From the NCBI RefSeq assembly GCF_000974485.1, contig NZ_BBOM01000008.1, positions 434,001-498,000 of the forward strand: DNA of 64,000 bases, written 5' to 3'. How positions within the stretch are numbered: the stretch's first letter is position 1; every line of letters starts with the position of its first letter. Both the position numbers and the translations under genes were made by a program. This DNA comes from Streptomyces sp. NBRC 109706. Its GTDB lineage: Bacteria; Actinomycetota; Actinomycetes; Streptomycetales; Streptomycetaceae. Positions 60,685 through 64,000 of the stretch are shown here, in pieces. The notes under the pieces were generated by a model. It was not told the DNA's origin, made no database searches, and saw only the letters and a list, made by a program, of their open reading frames with translations.

Positions 60685-61463
60685 CGGGCCGCCACCCCGC
60701 TCGTGTCGGCCCCGACCACATCCGTGCGGTAACCGGCCAACACCCGGGCGCGCAGCGGGAGATCGCCCACCTCGGCCCGGTCGGCCGGCGGCTGGTGCCG
60801 CCAGCTGTCGGCCACCCGCCCCGAACCGTCGAGCAGCGCGATCCGGTCGCCCAGATAGAGCGCCTCGTCCACATCGTGGGTCACCAGGACGACGGTCAGC
60901 CGCAGCGCCGCGACGATCTCGCGCAGCCAGTCCTGGAGCGCGGCGCGGGTGGACGGGTCGAGCGCGCTGAACGGCTCGTCCAACAGCAGCACATCCGGTC
61001 GCACCGCGACCGCCCTGGCCACCGCGACCCGCTGCGCCTGACCGCCGGAGAGCTGGTCGGGATAGGCGTCGCCGAGCGCGGTCAGCCCGAATCTGGCCAG
61101 CAGCTCCTCGGCCGCGCCGGCGTCGAACCGCCCCCGGTTGGCGCGGTAACGCTGCCCGAGCCGAATGTTCTGACGGACCGTCAACCAGGGCAGCAGCAGG
61201 GGCTGTTGGAAGACCACCCCGGTGGGTGGCCGGGGCCCGGCCACGCCGTCGCCGGCGGGCCGCTCCAGCCGGCCGGCGTCCAACGGCTCCAGGCCGGCCA
61301 GCACCCGCAGCAGGGTGGACTTCCCGCTGCCGCTGGGGCCCACGACGACCAGGAACTCGTCCCGGTCCACCGTCAGATCAAGACCGTCGAGCACGGCCCT
61401 GGCGGCCGGCGCGCGGCCATGGCGCTTGATCGCGCCGGTCAGTCGAACTGCGACAGTTCCCAC
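60681..61463 (-). CDS. ABC transporter ATP-binding protein, SsuB-like
   Basis: A 260-aa ATPase of the nitrate/sulfonate importer family. Walker A GPSGSGKSTLL, Q-loop VVFQQPLLLPWLTV, signature LSGGQAQRVAVARA, Walker B VLLLDEPFSALD and H-loop VTHDVDEAL are intact. Its start overlaps the end of the upstream acyl-CoA-dehydrogenase-like gene by 25 bp, so the enzyme and importer are co-expressed. Confidence 0.94.
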   Translation of the reverse strand: MGTVAVRLTGAIKRHGRAPAARAVLDGLDLTVDRDEFLVVVGPSGSGKSTLLRVLAGLEPLDAGRLERPAGDGVAGPRPPTGVVFQQPLLLPWLTVRQNIRLGQRYRANRGRFDAGAAEELLARFGLTALGDAYPDQLSGGQAQRVAVARAVAVRPDVLLLDEPFSALDPSTRAALQDWLREIVAALRLTVVLVTHDVDEALYLGDRIALLDGSGRVADSWRHQPPADRAEVGDLPLRARVLAGYRTDVVGADTSGVAAR

Positions 61464-62497
61464 CGGAGTTGTCCTTCCGTCGGTGACTGGATGGGCAGAA
61501 AGGCGGCCTCGCGCAGTCGCCGGTTGGTCGCGCTGCCGACGGCGAAGCCGGCGCCGCCCAGCACGGTCGACTCCAGGCGGGTCGCGAGGCCGGCGGCGTG
61601 TGCGGCGTCCAGCCGCAGCCGCAGCAGCGTCGGCCGGTCGGCCAGGTGCGGCGCGGCGGCCAGCGCGTGCAGCCGGGAACGCGCGCTCGCGTGGGCGGCT
61701 TCGGCGGCCGTCGCGTCCTCGGCGAGGGTGGCGTTCGCGCCGGTCAGCCGCCCGTCGGCGGCCCGCAGCGCGGCGCCGGCCAGCCCGACGCAGAAGGCGC
61801 TCTGCAGCAGCAGGAAGGTGGGCCGCACCCGGCCGACAAAGGCCGGCAGTTCGTCGGCGAGCACCGCATCGGCCGGCACCCGCACCCCCTCCAGGGTGAG
61901 CGCGGACGAGGCGGTGGCGCCGAGCGCCAGCAGCCTCGGCGGCTCGTGGGCCCGCACCCCGGGGGTGTCCGTGGTCAGCCCGACGACGGCCCGCCGGTCG
62001 TCGTCGAGACGCACCGGGAGGATCAGCAGCGCCCCGGGGAAGAGGTTGGAGGCCCAGCGCACCGGCCCGTCCAGCCGCAGCCCGCCGGGCTCCCGCCGCG
62101 CCCGCACCGGCACCGGCTCAAGACCGGCGACATCGCGCAGCGCCGGCGCCAGCGCGGTGCAGCCGACGCCGTCCCCGGCCCGCAGCCGCGCCGCCCAACC
62201 GCCGGCGAACGCGCCGGGCCGGCCGATCCGGAGATAGGTGTGGGCCATCAGCTGCGCCCAGAGCGAGAATCCTGAGCTGAGGCAGCAGGCCGACACCTCC
62301 TCCACCAGCCGGACGCCGCTGGTCAACGGGGCCTCGCCGCCGTCCGGGGCCGCCTCGGCCAACAGGCCGCGCTCGCCGAGCCAGCGCAGCCCGGCCCTGG
62401 TGTCGTCGGCACCCGAGTCGAGCGCGGGGGCGCGCTCGGCGAACCAGGAGCGCAGCGGCTCGACGGCTGTCCCGGCTGTTCGCGGCGCGGTGCTCAT
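61439..62497 (-). CDS. Acyl-CoA-dehydrogenase-fold enzyme (DszC/SfnB-like)
   Basis: A 352-aa flavoprotein of the acyl-CoA dehydrogenase fold. A helical N-terminal domain (VEEVSACCLSSGFSLWAQLMAHTYL) is followed by the beta domain (about 120-215, RWASNLFPGALLILPVRL) and a C-terminal helix bundle. The catalytic Glu of true acyl-CoA dehydrogenases is not apparent. Relatives in operons with Ssu-type importers are FMN monooxygenase-like enzymes of organosulfur use. Its ATG overlaps the stop of the DUF4242 gene (ATGA at 62494-62497). Confidence 0.8.
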   Translation of the reverse strand: MSTAPRTAGTAVEPLRSWFAERAPALDSGADDTRAGLRWLGERGLLAEAAPDGGEAPLTSGVRLVEEVSACCLSSGFSLWAQLMAHTYLRIGRPGAFAGGWAARLRAGDGVGCTALAPALRDVAGLEPVPVRARREPGGLRLDGPVRWASNLFPGALLILPVRLDDDRRAVVGLTTDTPGVRAHEPPRLLALGATASSALTLEGVRVPADAVLADELPAFVGRVRPTFLLLQSAFCVGLAGAALRAADGRLTGANATLAEDATAAEAAHASARSRLHALAAAPHLADRPTLLRLRLDAAHAAGLATRLESTVLGGAGFAVGSATNRRLREAAFLPIQSPTEGQLRWELSQFD

Positions 62498-63036
62498 CGT
62501 TCCCCCTCGGTCGGCGCCAGCGCGTGCAGCCGGTCCACCGGCGTCGACACGGCCTCCCGGGCCCGCAGCACGTCCGCCTCGCCGGGGGCGTCGTAGAAAC
62601 AGAGGCACTTGACCATGTCCTCGCGCACATAGGTGCGCAGAAAGCTCACCTCGGGGACCTCGGCATAGCGGGGCGCGTTCGCCTTCTTGCGGGCCAGATA
62701 GCTCTCCATGTCGAGATCGGCCGGCAGATCCCACTCGACCAGATAGCCGGCCTCCGGGCGCGCCGCCTTCACCTCGGCGAGTTCCGCGCCCACCAGCCGC
62801 ACCGGGTCGGGCCCCGACACCATTGCCCCGGCCGGGAGTCGGGCGGCGCGGACGGCGCCGGCGACGACGTCGGCGGTGGCCGCCTCGGCCACCAGGAAGA
62901 CGCGTTCCGCGCCCCGGGTCACCTGTGCCTCGACGATCTCGCCGCCGGCGCGCGCGACCACGGCGCCGAGCGCGTCGATCGCCTCGGCGGCCCGGTCGGG
63001 ACGGCCGGTGGTGACCTCGAACAGGTAGAGCGGCAT
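62494..63036 (-). CDS. DUF4242 protein, possibly duplicated ferredoxin-like fold
   Basis: A 180-aa protein. The C-terminal half (about 95-180) is a DUF4242 domain (YLVEWDLPADLDMESYLARK, FLRTYVREDMVKCLCFYDAPGEADVLRAREAV). The N-terminal half (LYLFEVTTGRPDRAAEAIDALGAVV...ERVFLVAEA) looks like a related alpha/beta fold. A DUF4242 protein of S. coelicolor (SCO4226) is described as nickel-binding, so metal binding is possible. It is the first structural gene of the operon. The ATG at 63034-63036 is chosen. Confidence 0.8.
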   Translation of the reverse strand: MPLYLFEVTTGRPDRAAEAIDALGAVVARAGGEIVEAQVTRGAERVFLVAEAATADVVAGAVRAARLPAGAMVSGPDPVRLVGAELAEVKAARPEAGYLVEWDLPADLDMESYLARKKANAPRYAEVPEVSFLRTYVREDMVKCLCFYDAPGEADVLRAREAVSTPVDRLHALAPTEGER

Positions 63037-63291
63037 GGGGTGTTCCCTTCCTCGTGAATGGGGCAGGCACGGGCCTGACGTGCCGTCAGGACCGGTGTCC
63101 GGTAGGGGGTTTATGGCGCGCCCGGGGGTCGGCAGCACCGGCGGGCCCCGGTGCGGGGCGCGAACGGGGGCCGCGACACGGCTGGTTGGGGTGCGGCGGA
63201 TCGGGTGCGGCGGCGAAACGTCGGCGCGGTGGCCGGAAACGGGCGCGGCCGATGAGAACGCGGGCGCGGCCCGGAGAGACGGGCGCGCGGG
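63037..63291. other. Leader region between the leader peptide and the DUF4242 gene
   Basis: About 255 bp, GC-rich, with no further gene seen. It is the expected place for an attenuator that responds to translation of the leader peptide. A short dyad-like GACCGGTGTCCGGT (63089-63102) is present. Confidence 0.4.
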
Positions 63292-63381
63292 TCAGCGCCG
63301 GGCGCCGCCCGGGCGACAGGCGGCGCTCTGCACACGCTGGAGGTCGACGTGGAGGCGTCGGACCAGCGGGGAGTGCGTCAT
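63292..63381 (-). CDS. Leader peptide of sulfur-assimilation type, 29 aa
   Basis: A 29-codon frame starting at ATG 63379-63381: MTHSPLVRRLHVDLQRVQSAAC, then RPGGARR and stop. The RLHVDLxRVxSAxC pattern is that of the short putative leader peptides found upstream of Streptomyces sulfur and cysteine genes, where translation of the terminal Cys codon is thought to control downstream expression. It lies 255 bp upstream of the DUF4242 gene on the same strand. It supports a sulfur role for the importer operon. Confidence 0.8.
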   Translation of the reverse strand: MTHSPLVRRLHVDLQRVQSAACRPGGARR

Positions 63382-63400
63382 GCCGGGGACTCTAACGGAT

Positions 63401-63414
63401 AGACCGATCGGTCT
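63401..63414. promoter_or_regulatory. Perfect 14-bp palindrome, likely TetR operator
   Basis: AGACCGATCGGTCT is fully self-complementary, set in an AT-rich stretch (GGAT...GCATCTATTC). It is 17 bp upstream of the tetR ATG and 19 bp upstream of the leader-peptide ATG, so one repressor could control both directions. Confidence 0.8.
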
Positions 63415-63431
63415 GCATCTATTCTTGCCCC

Positions 63432-64000
63432 ATGGCTTCCCCATCGACGCCCCCCACGTCCTCGTCCGTCACCCGCCGCCCCGACAGGGGGCTGCCGGCG
63501 GAACGTCTGATGGCCGCGGCGGAGCGGCTGTTCCTGCTGGAGGGCATCAGGGCGGTCGGCATCGAACGGCTGATCGCCGAGGCCGAGGTCGCGCGGGCCA
63601 GCCTCTACCACGCGTACGGCTCCAAGGACGGTCTGGTGGTGGCCTATCTGGATCGGCGCGACGCCCTGGACCGGGCCGCCTGGAGCAGCGCCGCCGACCG
63701 GGTGGAGGGGCCGGTGGCACGGCTGTTGACGCTCTTCGACCTGGCCGAACGGGGCGCCCCCGGCCGGGGGTACCGGGGCTGTCTCTATCTGAACGCGGCC
63801 ACCGAGTTCCCCGACCCCGACCATCCGGTGGCCCGTTCGGTCGCCCGGCACCGTGCCTGGCTGCGGACGATGCTCACCGACGAGCTGACCGCCGCCGGGG
63901 TGCCCGACCCGGCGGGGCGGGCCGCCGTCGTGGAACTGCTCTATGACGGGGCGCTCGCCGGCTCCAAGTTCAGCGGCTCGACCGCGCCGATCGTCCTGGC
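63432..64000 (+). CDS. TetR-family regulator, truncated by the window end
   Basis: The frame opens at ATG 63432 and has no stop before 64000 (189 codons seen). The helix-turn-helix is in LMAAAERLFLLEGIRAVGIERLIAEAEVARASLYHAYGSKDGLV, and the C-terminal part has GYRGCLYLNAATEFPDPDHPV, typical of a TetR subgroup. It is divergent from the leader peptide and sulfur-type operon, with a perfect palindrome between them. Confidence 0.88.
   Translation, partial: MASPSTPPTSSSVTRRPDRGLPAERLMAAAERLFLLEGIRAVGIERLIAEAEVARASLYHAYGSKDGLVVAYLDRRDALDRAAWSSAADRVEGPVARLLTLFDLAERGAPGRGYRGCLYLNAATEFPDPDHPVARSVARHRAWLRTMLTDELTAAGVPDPAGRAAVVELLYDGALAGSKFSGSTAPIVL

Noticed and set aside
63111..63335. Other minus-strand frame across the leader region
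   Set aside because: Pro/Arg-rich composition and no ribosome site; it overlaps the well-supported leader peptide frame.
1..64000. CRISPR arrays, rRNA genes, insertion sequences and prophage
   Set aside because: I saw no regular repeat-spacer arrays, no rRNA-like sequence and no transposase- or integrase-like proteins in the window.

Overview
The window is chromosomal DNA of a high-GC actinomycete, almost certainly Streptomyces or a close relative. This rests on the very GC-rich third codon positions, frequent GTG and TTG starts, SARP and LAL regulators, CebR-type cellulose operators, a selenocysteine locus, Tat-exported proteins and the rarity of TTA codons. One stretch, about 13.0-16.4 kb, has clearly lower GC and looks like acquired or accessory DNA.

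Left part (0-20 kb). An aldo/keto reductase diverges from a DUF3068 membrane protein. Then come three secreted cellulose-attack genes: a PQQ-type sugar dehydrogenase with a CBM2 (2773-4338), an AA10 lytic polysaccharide monooxygenase (6667-7593) and a GH5-X2-CBM46-type cellulase (17513-19237). Each has a 14-bp CebR-like box with one mismatch, so I read them as one dispersed regulon for oxidative plus hydrolytic cellulose degradation. Between them lie a MalY-like aminotransferase, RtcB, a methyltransferase, a rifamycin phosphotransferase (rph) with its RAE motif, and the low-GC island. The island holds a HAD hydrolase, an XRE/TPR regulator, two small coupled genes and a frameshifted gene.

Middle part (20-46 kb). 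A coupled zwf and GH15 pair is followed by a small RiPP-type locus: an AfsR-like SARP, a class II LanM (with a TTA codon), a 67-residue precursor-like peptide that contains no cysteine, and a LAL regulator. The peptide, together with loss of the usual active-site His in the LanC half, makes this the strongest candidate for an undescribed system. After a divergent MarR pair and a CaiB-type CoA transferase/acyl-CoA ligase pair comes a complete selenocysteine set: selB, selA, tRNA-Sec and selD. A second unusual cluster follows at 42.9-46.5 kb. It has a cytosolic protein, MauE-like and MauD-like redox proteins, and a Tat-exported protein with a 12-cysteine domain and two peptidoglycan-binding repeats, plus small membrane proteins.

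Right part (46-64 kb). This holds a LysR regulator, a SufS-like aminotransferase, an SDR, a hypothetical/MoxR/VWA triad, a secreted pectate-lyase-like protein, a TetR/MFS efflux pair and a lipoprotein. It ends with a minus-strand operon: a sulfur-type leader peptide, a DUF4242 protein, an acyl-CoA-dehydrogenase-like (DszC/SfnB-type) enzyme and an SsuABC-like ABC transporter. A divergent TetR gene, cut by the window edge, has a perfect 14-bp palindrome next to it. Convergent genes are commonly separated by strong GC-rich hairpins. All assignments come from reading the sequence; no database search was run.
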